From NCBI GenBank assembly GCA_947065955.1, contig CAMSXY010000002.1, forward strand, positions 1-23,884: a DNA stretch of 23,884 bases, written 5' to 3'. The notes beneath the pieces are model-generated. The model was not told the origin of the DNA. It saw only the letters and a program-made list of their open reading frames with translations, and did not search any database. Numbering within the stretch: the first letter of the stretch is position 1; each line of letters starts with the position of its first letter. Origin of the DNA: an uncultured Caryophanales bacterium (GTDB taxonomy: Bacteria; Bacillota_I; Bacilli_A; RF39; UBA660). This document shows positions 1-7,081 of the stretch, piece after piece. The translations under genes were made by a program, and so were the position numbers.

Positions 1-18
1 CGTGTGCTCTTCCGATCT
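1..18 (+). other. Illumina adapter remnant (not genomic)
   Basis: The first 18 bases are identical to the 3' end of the standard Illumina TruSeq read-2 adapter (ending GCTCTTCCGATCT). They come directly before an open reading frame that is cut at base 19, so this is untrimmed library adapter at a contig edge. Nothing biological should be read from these bases. Confidence 0.97.
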
Positions 19-117
19 TTTGTAGCCATTTTTTTATCTATCATGAATGTACTTATGGATCATTTAGTGGTAGAACCTATTACGAAAGGAGAAAAAAATG
101 AATCCCGTTTTTATTGA
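19..117 (+). CDS. 3' end of a small membrane protein, possibly YvlD/phage-holin-like (partial)
   Basis: An open frame runs in from the contig edge at base 19 to a TGA at 115-117, giving the last 32 residues of a protein. It begins with a hydrophobic stretch (FVAIFLSIMNVLM) and continues into a charged tail (VEPITKGEKNE). It overlaps the start of lgt by 20 bases, as is common in tight operons. In Bacillus subtilis a YvlD-type holin-like membrane protein lies near hprK-lgt, and the hydrophobic end with an S-x-x-N pattern resembles the C-terminus of that family. The fragment is too short to prove it. The other two frames are either interrupted or less protein-like. Confidence 0.4.
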   Translation, partial: FVAIFLSIMNVLMDHLVVEPITKGEKNESRFY

Positions 118-910
118 TTTAGGAAATATAAAAATATATTGGTATTCTATTATGATTTTATTAGGTATTCTAATTGGTGGTTCTTATGCTTTAAAAGAAG
201 CTAAAAAATATGGAATATCAGAAGATTTTATGATCAATTTACTTTTCTTTTTAATTCCTTTTTCTTTAATTGGAGCTCGTCTTTATTTTGTCCTTTTCAA
301 TTGGTCTTATTATAGTACTAGGACCATTGAAATATTTAAAGTTTGGGAAGGTGGACTTGCCATTCATGGAGCCATTATTGTAGGAATTTTATGGATTTTA
401 ATTTATACAAAAAAATATCAGATTAGTACACTTCGAATTTTAGATATTGCTGCGGTTGGGATTATTATTGGTCAAGCTATAGGAAGATGGGGAAATTTCT
501 TTAATGGAGAAGCACATGGACCTATCACTACCCTAGCCTTTTTAGAAAATCTTCACTTACCAAATTTTATTATTAAGGGAATGTATATTAGTGGAAACTA
601 TTATCATCCCACTTTCTTATATGAATCCCTATGGTGTCTTTTAGGTTTTATACTTCTTTTAGGTATCAGAAAAATAAAAACTATAAAATTAGGACAAATT
701 ACAGCTCTTTATTTAATGTGGTATAGTATAGGAAGATTTTTGATCGAATCTTTAAGAACAGATAGTCTTATGTTTTTGGGATTTAAAATGGCACAATGTA
801 TTTCTATTTTCTTATTTATAATAGGGATGATTTTATTTTTAATAACCCAATTTTCAAATAAAAAAAGATACTATAAAGATAAGGAGAATATGAATGGAAA
901 CTATTTTTGA
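98..910 (+). CDS. lgt: Prolipoprotein diacylglyceryl transferase
   Basis: Integral membrane enzyme that transfers diacylglycerol from phosphatidylglycerol to the lipobox cysteine of prolipoproteins, the first step of lipoprotein maturation. The 270-residue length is typical. The Lgt signature GRWGNFFNGEAHG is at residues 129-141, an upstream conserved His lies in GGLAIHGAII near residue 90, and the late Arg motif GRFLIESLRTDS is present. About seven hydrophobic segments are visible. The start is fixed by an AAAGGAG ribosome site at 85-91, seven bases before ATG. The gene ends in TGA, supporting the standard code. It overlaps trxB by 17 bases, so the two are probably co-transcribed and translationally coupled. 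Confidence 0.97.
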   Translation: MNPVFIDLGNIKIYWYSIMILLGILIGGSYALKEAKKYGISEDFMINLLFFLIPFSLIGARLYFVLFNWSYYSTRTIEIFKVWEGGLAIHGAIIVGILWILIYTKKYQISTLRILDIAAVGIIIGQAIGRWGNFFNGEAHGPITTLAFLENLHLPNFIIKGMYISGNYYHPTFLYESLWCLLGFILLLGIRKIKTIKLGQITALYLMWYSIGRFLIESLRTDSLMFLGFKMAQCISIFLFIIGMILFLITQFSNKKRYYKDKENMNGNYF

Positions 911-1793
911 TTGTGTAGTAGTAGGAGCGGGTGTAGCGGGAATGACATCCGCTATTTATTTAAAAAGAAGTGCTTTAAAAGTTCTTTTACTAGAAAAAAG
1001 TGCTCCAGGAGGACAAATTAACCAAACCTCCATGATTGAAAATTATCCAGGATTTCAAAAAATAGATGGTATCACTTTAGCAAATAAGATTTTTGAACAA
1101 GTAAAAGCTTTAGAAGTTGAATATCGATACGGAAATGTAGAAAAGATTGAAAAAAAAGATGACCTTTTTTTAATTCAAACTAAAAAGGAAGAAATATGGG
1201 CTAGATCCCTTATTTTAGCGACAGGAAGATCCTCTAGAAAATTAAACATTGAAGGGGAAGAAAAATGGATTGGAAAAGGAATTAGTTATTGTGCAACGTG
1301 CGATGGAATGTTTTTTAAAGGAAAAAAGGTAGCTGTTATAGGAGGAGGAAATTCTGCCTTAGAAGAATCCCTCTATTTAGCGGATATTTGTGAATCTGTA
1401 ACCATTTTAAATCGAAAAGATATCTTAAAAGCTGATATTTATCTTCAAGAGAAAGTAAAAGAAAGGGAAAATATTTTTATAAAATATAATACAGAAATAA
1501 CAAGTTTTTTAGAAAAAGAAAACCATTTTATGGGTGTAAAATTAAATGAAAAAGAAGATCTTTTAGTAGATGGGATTTTTGTGTTTATTGGAAAAATTCC
1601 AGAAACCCCTTATTTAAAAGAACTTTCTTTAGAAAATAAAAATGGTTATATCGTCGTAGATAATACTATGAAAACAAATATCGAAGGAATTTATGCATGT
1701 GGAGATTGCATTCAAAAAGAAGTTTATCAAATTTCAACAGCAGTTGGTGAAGGAACAATTGCTGCCATGAGTATAAAGAAAAATCATTTTTAA
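894..1793 (+). CDS. trxB: Thioredoxin reductase (NADPH/FAD)
   Basis: Flavoenzyme that reduces thioredoxin with NADPH in the cytoplasm. Visible motifs are the N-terminal FAD-binding GAGVAGM, the redox-active CATC at residues 133-136 followed by DG, the NADPH-binding GGGNSALEE, and the C-terminal FAD motif with ACGDC then QISTAVGEGTIAA. The 299-residue length is close to the family's usual 305-320. The start at 894 has an AAGGAG ribosome site at 881-886, inside the end of lgt. The lgt-trxB neighbourhood also occurs in Bacillus. The gene ends shortly before a hairpin terminator shared with the convergent ppaC gene. Confidence 0.97.
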   Translation: METIFDCVVVGAGVAGMTSAIYLKRSALKVLLLEKSAPGGQINQTSMIENYPGFQKIDGITLANKIFEQVKALEVEYRYGNVEKIEKKDDLFLIQTKKEEIWARSLILATGRSSRKLNIEGEEKWIGKGISYCATCDGMFFKGKKVAVIGGGNSALEESLYLADICESVTILNRKDILKADIYLQEKVKERENIFIKYNTEITSFLEKENHFMGVKLNEKEDLLVDGIFVFIGKIPETPYLKELSLENKNGYIVVDNTMKTNIEGIYACGDCIQKEVYQISTAVGEGTIAAMSIKKNHF

Positions 1794-1801
1794 GAAATAA
1801 A

Positions 1802-1837
1802 AAAAGATAATTAGTTAGAACTAGCTAATTATCTTTT
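1802..1837. terminator. Bidirectional terminator between trxB and ppaC
   Basis: A perfect 13-bp inverted repeat, AAAAGATAATTAG at 1802-1814 and CTAATTATCTTTT at 1825-1837, with a 10-base loop. A-rich and T-rich flanks provide a U-tract in either direction. The right arm overlaps the ppaC stop codon (1836-1838). The two convergent genes share this single hairpin. Confidence 0.88.
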
Positions 1838-3455
1838 ATTTTTCTAAGGTCTCTACTATACGAGGGATGATCTGTTTTTTACGAGAAACAACACCTTCAA
1901 AAAACTGTCCTTGTGTAAGATCTTTAAGATCAAAACATTTACAAAGGAGATCTTTTGCTTGGGTATTAAAATAAATATGAGAACCATTTCTTTTAACATC
2001 TGTTACAAACATAGTAAGGATATAATAATCATTATTTTTCGCAATATTTTCAATCATATCCTCGAAATCATCAATTTTATCATGAAATTCTTGAATGTTC
2101 ATGGTGGATACTTGACTAACCCCTACTTTTTTTTGATCTATAATGAAATCTTTAAAATCGGTATAAAAAACATCATCAATTTCTCTTCCCTCAATAGAAA
2201 AACCAGCTTCAAACATTAAAGAAGCATATTTTTCGTAATCGAGATGGATTTGTTTAGAAAGAGCCAAAACAGCTTCTTTATCGAAATCCGTAGTTGTTGG
2301 TGATTTAAAAAGAAGCGTGTCGGATAAAATCCCAGAAATAATAAGTCCAGCAATGGAATCTGGAATAGGAACTAGACTTTCTTGGTATAATTTATAAATG
2401 ATAGTATTACTACTTCCAACAGGCATATTACGAAAGTTAATTGGAATAGAAGTTCCAATTGTTCCAAGTTTATGATGATCAATGATTTCAACAATATCGG
2501 CTTCATCTAGTCCATCTACACTTTGACTTAATTCATTATGATCGACGAGAATAACTTGTTTTTTCTTTTTATCGTGAATATCCGCTAATCTTAAGATTCC
2601 ACGACATTCTCCATTTTTACTAAGAACGGGATAATTACTGAATTTTGTACGATTAGCAAGTTCAATAAAATCACTTACTTGCATATTTTCATCTACACAA
2701 GTAATATTTCGATTATTGGCAATGGTTTCCACATAATTAGCAAGAGCCAGTTTTTTAGAAACTAAAAGACTGTTTAAATTTGTTTTAATAATATTAACTT
2801 TATTTTCTTTCGCAAGTTGTAAATGTTCTTCATGAATCTCTGCATTTCCAGTTAAAATAATCAATTTCGCATGATTTTGGATGGCATATTCAATAATACT
2901 ATGGCGATCTCCAACAATTAAGATAGTTGAATCTGAAATTTTAATATTTTCAATAAAAGTAGTACTTCGGTAAGCAGCAATCAACAAATCTCCACGAATT
3001 TCTTCATCAAATTCCAATAAACTTTCTCCATGAAGAGAAGAAATAATATTTTTATAAGAAGTAAGAATCTTCTCTTCTTCGCAATTGACAAGTTTATGTG
3101 CAATATCTTTCATAGAAAGGGTTCCAATATATTTTTTATGTGCATCGACAATCGGTAAAGTACTAATTTTATTTTCCCCCATAAAAAGATAACTATCATA
3201 AATAGATGTATTAGCTTCAATAAAGCATTTTTTAGAATAATGGATATCTTTGACTTGTAATTTTACATCATTTAAATATTTTGGAATATCCACATGAAAA
3301 TAATTTAAAGCAAACTTTGTCTCGTTATTAATATTTCCGAGAACTCTGGGTTCTGTATGAAATCCTAATTGATTTTTTAAATAAGACAAACTAATGGCAC
3401 CACAGACACTATCAGTATCTGGCTTTTTGTGCCCAAAAATATAAATGTTATTCAT
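1836..3455 (-). CDS. ppaC: Manganese-dependent inorganic pyrophosphatase with CBS and DRTGG regulatory domains
   Basis: Family II (DHH) pyrophosphatase that hydrolyses PPi to phosphate in the cytoplasm, pulling biosynthetic reactions forward. The catalytic N-terminal DHH half has metal ligands H9, D13 and D15 in GHKKPDTDS, then VDHNE and the IIDHH motif, SDT, and the C-terminal SRKKQ-x-x-P substrate-binding loop. Inserted after the first catalytic motif are a CBS repeat (about residues 65-125), a DRTGG-like domain (GDRHSIIEYA) and a second CBS repeat, giving 539 residues against about 310 for the plain enzyme. In characterised relatives such as the Clostridium perfringens enzyme this module binds AMP/ADP and diadenosine polyphosphates, so nucleotide control is likely. 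I start at ATG 3455, six bases after a GGGGAGGC ribosome site (3461-3468); the upstream GTG at 3470 lies on that site and is rejected. Confidence 0.95.
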   Translation of the reverse strand: MNNIYIFGHKKPDTDSVCGAISLSYLKNQLGFHTEPRVLGNINNETKFALNYFHVDIPKYLNDVKLQVKDIHYSKKCFIEANTSIYDSYLFMGENKISTLPIVDAHKKYIGTLSMKDIAHKLVNCEEEKILTSYKNIISSLHGESLLEFDEEIRGDLLIAAYRSTTFIENIKISDSTILIVGDRHSIIEYAIQNHAKLIILTGNAEIHEEHLQLAKENKVNIIKTNLNSLLVSKKLALANYVETIANNRNITCVDENMQVSDFIELANRTKFSNYPVLSKNGECRGILRLADIHDKKKKQVILVDHNELSQSVDGLDEADIVEIIDHHKLGTIGTSIPINFRNMPVGSSNTIIYKLYQESLVPIPDSIAGLIISGILSDTLLFKSPTTTDFDKEAVLALSKQIHLDYEKYASLMFEAGFSIEGREIDDVFYTDFKDFIIDQKKVGVSQVSTMNIQEFHDKIDDFEDMIENIAKNNDYYILTMFVTDVKRNGSHIYFNTQAKDLLCKCFDLKDLTQGQFFEGVVSRKKQIIPRIVETLEK

Positions 3456-3475
3456 AAAAAGCCTCCCCACAAATA

Positions 3476-3505
3476 TTGCTAATAATTATATCACATTTCT
3501 ATATT
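3476..3505 (+). promoter_or_regulatory. Candidate promoter for spoVT
   Basis: TTGCTA (3476-3481) and TATATT (3500-3505) are separated by 18 bases, matching sigma-A consensus at four and five of six positions. It overlaps the divergent ppaC promoter and would give a 5' leader of about 60 bases. The match is moderate. Confidence 0.45.
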
Positions 3506-3513
3506 TTGGTAAA
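3485..3513 (-). promoter_or_regulatory. Extended -10 promoter for ppaC
   Basis: On the minus strand TATAAT (3490-3485) is preceded by TGA, forming an extended -10. TTTACC (3513-3508), 17 bases upstream, serves as a -35 that matches the consensus at four of six bases. It lies 30 bases before the ppaC start and overlaps the divergent spoVT promoter region. Confidence 0.7.
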
Positions 3514-3570
3514 GAAAAAAGTATAAAAAGAAAAATCCGAAACAGAATAGTAAAAGAAAGTGAGGAATTT

Positions 3571-4098
3571 ATGAAATCAACTGGTATTATAAGAAGAATT
3601 GATGATTTAGGAAGAATTGTAATTCCCAAAGAAACTCGTACAGCTCTACGAATTAAAGAAGGCGACAATGTTGAAATTTATGTAGAAGACGAAAAAATTA
3701 TTTTAAGAAAACATTCAATATTAAATAAAATGAATGAACTAGCTATTGATTTTACAAATGCGATTTATGATTATTTAAAAAAGAACGTTTTAATTATAGA
3801 TAAAGATCATATTATTGCCGCCTCAGGGCCTTTAAAAAAAGAACTTATGGGAAAACCTATTAGTAAAATGTTAGAACAGGCCGTTTTAAGAAGAGACAAT
3901 CGTATTGAAAATCACGAAAAATTATTAAAAATTACAGAAGATTTTGAGGTGGAAACAACCTATGTTATTTGCCCTATTCTTGTTAATAGTGAAATAGAAG
4001 GAATGATGCTCATTTTTTCAAAAGAGGATAAAGTGGGAATCGTAGATGAAAAAATCACAAAAATTGCTTGCCATTTTTTGACAAATTATCTTGAATAG
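3571..4098 (+). CDS. spoVT: SpoVT-like transcription regulator (AbrB N-domain plus GAF C-domain)
   Basis: DNA-binding regulator of the AbrB/SpoVT family. The N-terminal swapped-hairpin domain (residues 3-45) carries the signature TGIIRRIDDLGRIVIPKE followed by LRIKEGD-x-VEIYV. Residues about 55-175 form the GAF-like ligand domain, with VLIIDKDHIIAASG and a late EGMMLIFSKED strand. At 175 residues it is nearly the length of B. subtilis SpoVT (178), which tunes forespore genes late in sporulation. The start at 3571 follows a GTGAGGA ribosome site (3560-3566); a longer in-frame extension to 3445 runs across the ppaC start and promoter and is not credible. SpoVT-like proteins also occur in bacteria not known to form spores, so this gene alone does not show sporulation. 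Confidence 0.9.
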   Translation: MKSTGIIRRIDDLGRIVIPKETRTALRIKEGDNVEIYVEDEKIILRKHSILNKMNELAIDFTNAIYDYLKKNVLIIDKDHIIAASGPLKKELMGKPISKMLEQAVLRRDNRIENHEKLLKITEDFEVETTYVICPILVNSEIEGMMLIFSKEDKVGIVDEKITKIACHFLTNYLE

Positions 4099-4119
4099 AA
4101 AAAAAAAAGATGTTATAAT
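4091..4119 (+). promoter_or_regulatory. Promoter of the metG T-box transcript
   Basis: TTGAAT (4091-4096) lies 17 bases before TATAAT (4114-4119), which is preceded by TGT to give an extended -10. The spacer is almost pure A. The -35 overlaps the end of spoVT, so transcription should begin near 4126, just before the T-box stem I. Confidence 0.75.
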
Positions 4120-4125
4120 GATGAA

Positions 4126-4338
4126 AAGATTTTGATGGAAAGAGTAATTCCTTCTTTTTCAAAGAGAATTTCGAATTGGGTGAAACGAAATAAAAGAAAG
4201 AATTATAGATGGTTCCAGAATCGCTTTGTTGATAAGTAAGCAGGGCCGTCATTCGCGTTAAGAAAAAAAGAGGTAATAATTTTATTACAAATAAGGTGGT
4301 ACCGCGAAGATTCGTCCTTAATAGATGGATCTTTTTTG
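4126..4338 (+). ncRNA. T-box riboswitch leader, methionine-type, controlling metG
   Basis: Cis-acting leader RNA that senses uncharged tRNA and permits read-through into metG. Stem I closes with GATTTT (4128-4133) pairing AGAATC, then GGAA/TTCC and AATTC/GAATT. An AGAGT strand faces the specifier-loop strand ATAGATGG, in which ATG at 4209-4211 followed by G sits where the specifier codon should be. Distal GGTGAAAC (4179-4186) is the usual stem I motif. A small stem III is at 4273-4288. The canonical T-box AAGGTGGTACCGCG is at 4293-4306; its TGGT would pair with the ACCA end of a tRNA with discriminator A. Antiterminator pairing is TAAGG with CCTTA. The competing terminator pairs 4307-4316 with 4324-4333, followed by T6. 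The T-box identity is certain; the Met specifier rests on position and on the downstream gene. Confidence 0.93.
4307..4337 (+). terminator. Regulated terminator of the T-box leader
   Basis: A 10-bp stem with two G-T wobbles, AAGATTCGTC (4307-4316) with GATGGATCTT (4324-4333), a seven-base loop and a T6 run. It shares bases with the antiterminator (CCTTA at 4316-4320), so the two folds exclude each other as expected for a T-box. Confidence 0.88.
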
Positions 4339-4405
4339 TTTTCTAATCGACATAAAAAATTTTTCAGGGGAAAAAAGAATAAATTTGTATAAGAGGAGTG
4401 AAATT

Positions 4406-5950
4406 ATGGAAAAATTTTATATTTCAACAGCTATTGCCTATACATCTTCAAAACCACATATAGGAAATACTTATGAAATCGTTTTAGCGGATGCTATTGC
4501 ACGATACAAAAGACTAACAGGATACGATGTTTACTTTCAAACAGGAACAGATGAACATGGAGAAAAAATTCAAAAAAATGCAGAAATCAATGGAATGTAT
4601 CCACAAGAGTATGTAGATGAAATATCCTTAGAAGTACGTCGTATTTGGGACCTTATGAATACAAGTTATGATAAGTTTGTTCGAACAACCAATAAAAACC
4701 ATATGGAAGTTGTTTCTAAAATTTTTAAAAAACTCTATGATCAAAAGGATATTTATAAAGGAACTTATGAAGGACTTTATTGTACCCCTTGCGAATCTTT
4801 TTGGACAGAATCACAACTTGTCGATGGAAAATGTCCTGATTGTGGAAGAGAAGTTCAAAAAGCCTCTGAAGAAGCCTATTTTCTAAAACTTAGTAACTAC
4901 GCAGACCGTTTAATAAAACATATAGAAACCCATCCCGATTTCATTCAACCAGAAAGTCGAAAAAACGAAATCATAAATAACTTTATCAAACCAGGTCTTC
5001 AAGATTTATGTGTATCACGTACGTCTTTCAACTGGGGAATTCCTGTTTCCTTTGATGCAAAACATGTAGTCTATGTATGGTTAGATGCTTTAAGCAATTA
5101 TATTACTTTCTTAGGATATGATCCAGAAGAAACCTCTGAAGAATTTCAAAAATTTTGGCCTGCTGATATTCATTTAATTGGGAAGGATATTTTACGTTTT
5201 CACACGATTTATTGGCCTATTATGTTAATGGCACTTGATCTACCTCTTCCTAAAAAGATTTTTGGTCATCCATGGCTTTTGTTTGGAAATGATAAAATGA
5301 GCAAATCCAAAGGAAATATTGTCTATGCAGATGACCTTGTAAAAGAGTTTGGAACCGATGCAGTTCGTTATTATTTATTACATGAAATTCCTTTTGCTAA
5401 CGATGGAACGTTTACTTATGAATTACTGATAGAAAGAATAAATACAGATCTTGCGAATATACTTGGAAATCTTGTCAACCGAACCATCACCATGGCACAT
5501 AAATATTTTAATGGTGTAGTTTTAGAACCATCCACAGTAGAACCAATCGATTTAGAATTTCAAAAAAATATTTTATCAGCCAAAGATAAAGTAGAACAAA
5601 AAATGTCTGAAATTCGTATTGCGGATGCTATAGACGAAGTATTTGAAATTTTTAAAAAAAGCAATAAATATATTGATGAGACAACCCCTTGGATTCTTGC
5701 CAAAGAAAGAAATGAACGCTTACAAACCGTAATTTATAATTTATTGGAAGCTATTCGTATTGGAAGTGTTTTACTCCAAGCATTCCTTCCTGAAACATCG
5801 GATCGTATTTTTAAACAATTAAATACAGAAAATCGTTCTATGGAATCTATAAACCATTTTGATGGGATGGATATTGGTATAAAATTAAATCAACCTGAAA
5901 TTCTTTTTCAAAGAATCGATAAAGAAAAAAAGATACAAGAAATCGCTTAA
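4406..5950 (+). CDS. metG: Methionyl-tRNA synthetase
   Basis: Class I synthetase that charges tRNA-Met. The ATP-binding HIGH motif appears as HIGN (residues 18-21) and the KMSKS loop as KMSKSKGN (from residue 297). The connective domain has one zinc knuckle, C126-x2-C129 and C143-x2-C146. The protein is 514 residues and stops after the anticodon-binding helical domain, lacking the C-terminal EMAPII-like tRNA-binding domain of the longer B. subtilis enzyme (about 660). The start at 4406 follows AAGAGGAGTG; a longer in-frame extension to 4325 runs into the T-box terminator and is rejected. Expression should rise when Met-tRNA is uncharged. A strong hairpin terminator overlaps its stop codon. 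Confidence 0.97.
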   Translation: MEKFYISTAIAYTSSKPHIGNTYEIVLADAIARYKRLTGYDVYFQTGTDEHGEKIQKNAEINGMYPQEYVDEISLEVRRIWDLMNTSYDKFVRTTNKNHMEVVSKIFKKLYDQKDIYKGTYEGLYCTPCESFWTESQLVDGKCPDCGREVQKASEEAYFLKLSNYADRLIKHIETHPDFIQPESRKNEIINNFIKPGLQDLCVSRTSFNWGIPVSFDAKHVVYVWLDALSNYITFLGYDPEETSEEFQKFWPADIHLIGKDILRFHTIYWPIMLMALDLPLPKKIFGHPWLLFGNDKMSKSKGNIVYADDLVKEFGTDAVRYYLLHEIPFANDGTFTYELLIERINTDLANILGNLVNRTITMAHKYFNGVVLEPSTVEPIDLEFQKNILSAKDKVEQKMSEIRIADAIDEVFEIFKKSNKYIDETTPWILAKERNERLQTVIYNLLEAIRIGSVLLQAFLPETSDRIFKQLNTENRSMESINHFDGMDIGIKLNQPEILFQRIDKEKKIQEIA

Positions 5951-5964
5951 AAAGCGATTTTTTT
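5940..5964 (+). terminator. Terminator after metG
   Basis: AATCGCTT (5941-5948) pairs perfectly with AAGCGATT (5952-5959) around an AAA loop and is followed by T7. The left arm contains the first base of the metG TAA stop. Confidence 0.9.
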
Positions 5965-6027
5965 GTCGGACTCTGTCAAAATAATGTTAAGTGGTGTAAA
6001 TTGTCGATTTTTTTGATTAAAAAAATG

Positions 6028-6056
6028 TTTGCAGATCATTAATTTCGTGTTATAGT
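6028..6056 (+). promoter_or_regulatory. Candidate promoter for the 6105 small ORF and tatD
   Basis: TATAGT (6051-6056), preceded by TGT as an extended -10, lies 17 bases after TTTGCA (6028-6033). It falls between the metG terminator and the small ORF, the only place a promoter for this pair is needed. Confidence 0.55.
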
Positions 6057-6104
6057 GATAGTGTTGTACTACAATATGCGAATATGAAGGAGAAGAAACA
6101 AGAT

Positions 6105-6269
6105 ATGGACGAGAGAAAAAGTACTCTTTTAAAAGTAGCGAGTCTACTGTTACTTGTAGTAGGTATGACCAGTATTGTGTTTTCAAATTTTTCTTATATA
6201 GATAGTTTTTATCTATGCATTGTTGTATTTTATCTTTGTAAATTTCTATATATCAAAAAGAAAATTTAA
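6105..6269 (+). CDS. Small two-helix membrane protein of unknown function
   Basis: A 54-residue ORF with two hydrophobic segments, roughly residues 7-25 (LLKVASLLLLVVGMTS) and 31-49 (FYLCIVVFYLCKFLY), and a basic KKKI end. I choose ATG 6105 because an AAGGAG site (6087-6092) lies 12 bases upstream; the earlier ATG at 6084 overlaps that site and has none of its own. It has a plausible promoter behind the metG terminator and ends 21 bases before the tatD start, so it is placed as the first gene of a tatD transcript. I recognise no family. Supporting it as real are the ribosome site, the membrane-like composition and the position; against it are the small size and the long spacing. Confidence 0.55.
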   Translation: MDERKSTLLKVASLLLLVVGMTSIVFSNFSYIDSFYLCIVVFYLCKFLYIKKKI

Positions 6270-6290
6270 ATGTATTTTAAGGAGTCTTTT

Positions 6291-7046
6291 ATGGTCATAG
6301 ATACACATTGTCATTTAGAAAAAGAACAATATGAAAATTTAGAAGAGATTATTGAAAAAATGAAAGATCATTATATGATATCTTCCGCTTGTAGTAAAGA
6401 AACCTTTCAAGAGCTAATAGATCTTATAAAGGATTACCCAAATATTTATGGAACAATAGGATTTCATCCAGAGGAAGCAGGCAAGTATCAAAAAGAAGAT
6501 TTACTTCTTTTAGAAAAATATTTAGAAAATAAAAAAATAGTAGGTATTGGAGAAATTGGTCTAGATTATCACTACGAAGGAATAAACAAAGAAAAACAAA
6601 AAGAGCTTTTTTTATCTCAATTAGATCTTGCTTTAAAATATAAAAAAGCAGTAGTTATCCACAGCAGAGATGCCGCATTAGATACTTATAATTTATTAAA
6701 ACCCTATGCCTTTAAAATTCCTATAGTCTTACACTGTTATAGTTATTCCAAAGAAATGGCCGAAAAATTTATTGAATTAGGTTGCAAACTTGGAATAGGT
6801 GGTGTCCTTACTTTCAAAAACGAAAAAAAATTAAAAGAAATTGTAAAAGAATTTTCTTTAGAAAACTTTTTATTAGAAACAGATAGCCCTTATCTTTCAC
6901 CAGAACCAAAAAGAGGAATAAAAAACGAACCATCACATATATTTTATGTAGCACAGAAAATGGCCGAATTAAAAGGTCTAAAAGAAGAAGAAGTTCTTAA
7001 CCAGACCACGAGCAATGCAATTGCTCAATTTGACTTGCCCATTTGA
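6291..7046 (+). CDS. tatD: TatD family metal-dependent DNase
   Basis: TIM-barrel metal-dependent hydrolase of the TatD family (B. subtilis YabD), associated with DNA 3'-end processing and repair; its exact substrate here is inferred. Metal-site motifs are IDTHCHL at the N-terminus, GEIGLDYH, VIHSRDA, VLHCYSYS and the late ETDSPYLSPEP. The length of 251 residues is normal. The start at 6291 is set by AAGGAG at 6279-6284, seven bases upstream; an in-frame ATG at 6270 has no such site. It lies between metG and a YabE-like gene, the same order as metS-yabD-yabE in Bacillus. Confidence 0.95.
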   Translation: MVIDTHCHLEKEQYENLEEIIEKMKDHYMISSACSKETFQELIDLIKDYPNIYGTIGFHPEEAGKYQKEDLLLLEKYLENKKIVGIGEIGLDYHYEGINKEKQKELFLSQLDLALKYKKAVVIHSRDAALDTYNLLKPYAFKIPIVLHCYSYSKEMAEKFIELGCKLGIGGVLTFKNEKKLKEIVKEFSLENFLLETDSPYLSPEPKRGIKNEPSHIFYVAQKMAELKGLKEEEVLNQTTSNAIAQFDLPI

Positions 7047-7058
7047 GTGTGCTAAAAT
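7030..7058 (+). promoter_or_regulatory. Promoter for the 3D-domain gene
   Basis: TTGACT (7030-7035) and TAAAAT (7053-7058) are exactly 17 bases apart and match sigma-A consensus at five of six positions each. The promoter overlaps the last codons of tatD and lies 23 bases before the next start codon. Confidence 0.7.
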
Positions 7059-7081
7059 AAAGTCCGTTTAGAGGTGAAAAG

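Noticed and set aside
908..910. Mycoplasma-type genetic code (TGA as Trp)
   Set aside because: lgt and tatD end with TGA at their family-expected C-termini and conserved Trp residues use TGG, so the standard bacterial code applies.
1911..2219. 102-residue plus-strand ORF antisense to ppaC
   Set aside because: It is the shadow of a well-conserved minus-strand gene; the composition is low-complexity and there is no ribosome site.
3445..3570. N-terminal extension of spoVT
   Set aside because: It would start inside ppaC and cross both divergent promoters; the SpoVT family begins at the MKSTGIIRR residue string at 3571.
5947..6186. 79-residue minus-strand ORF across the metG terminator
   Set aside because: It covers a hairpin terminator and a promoter for the opposite strand, lacks a ribosome site and has no family-like motif.
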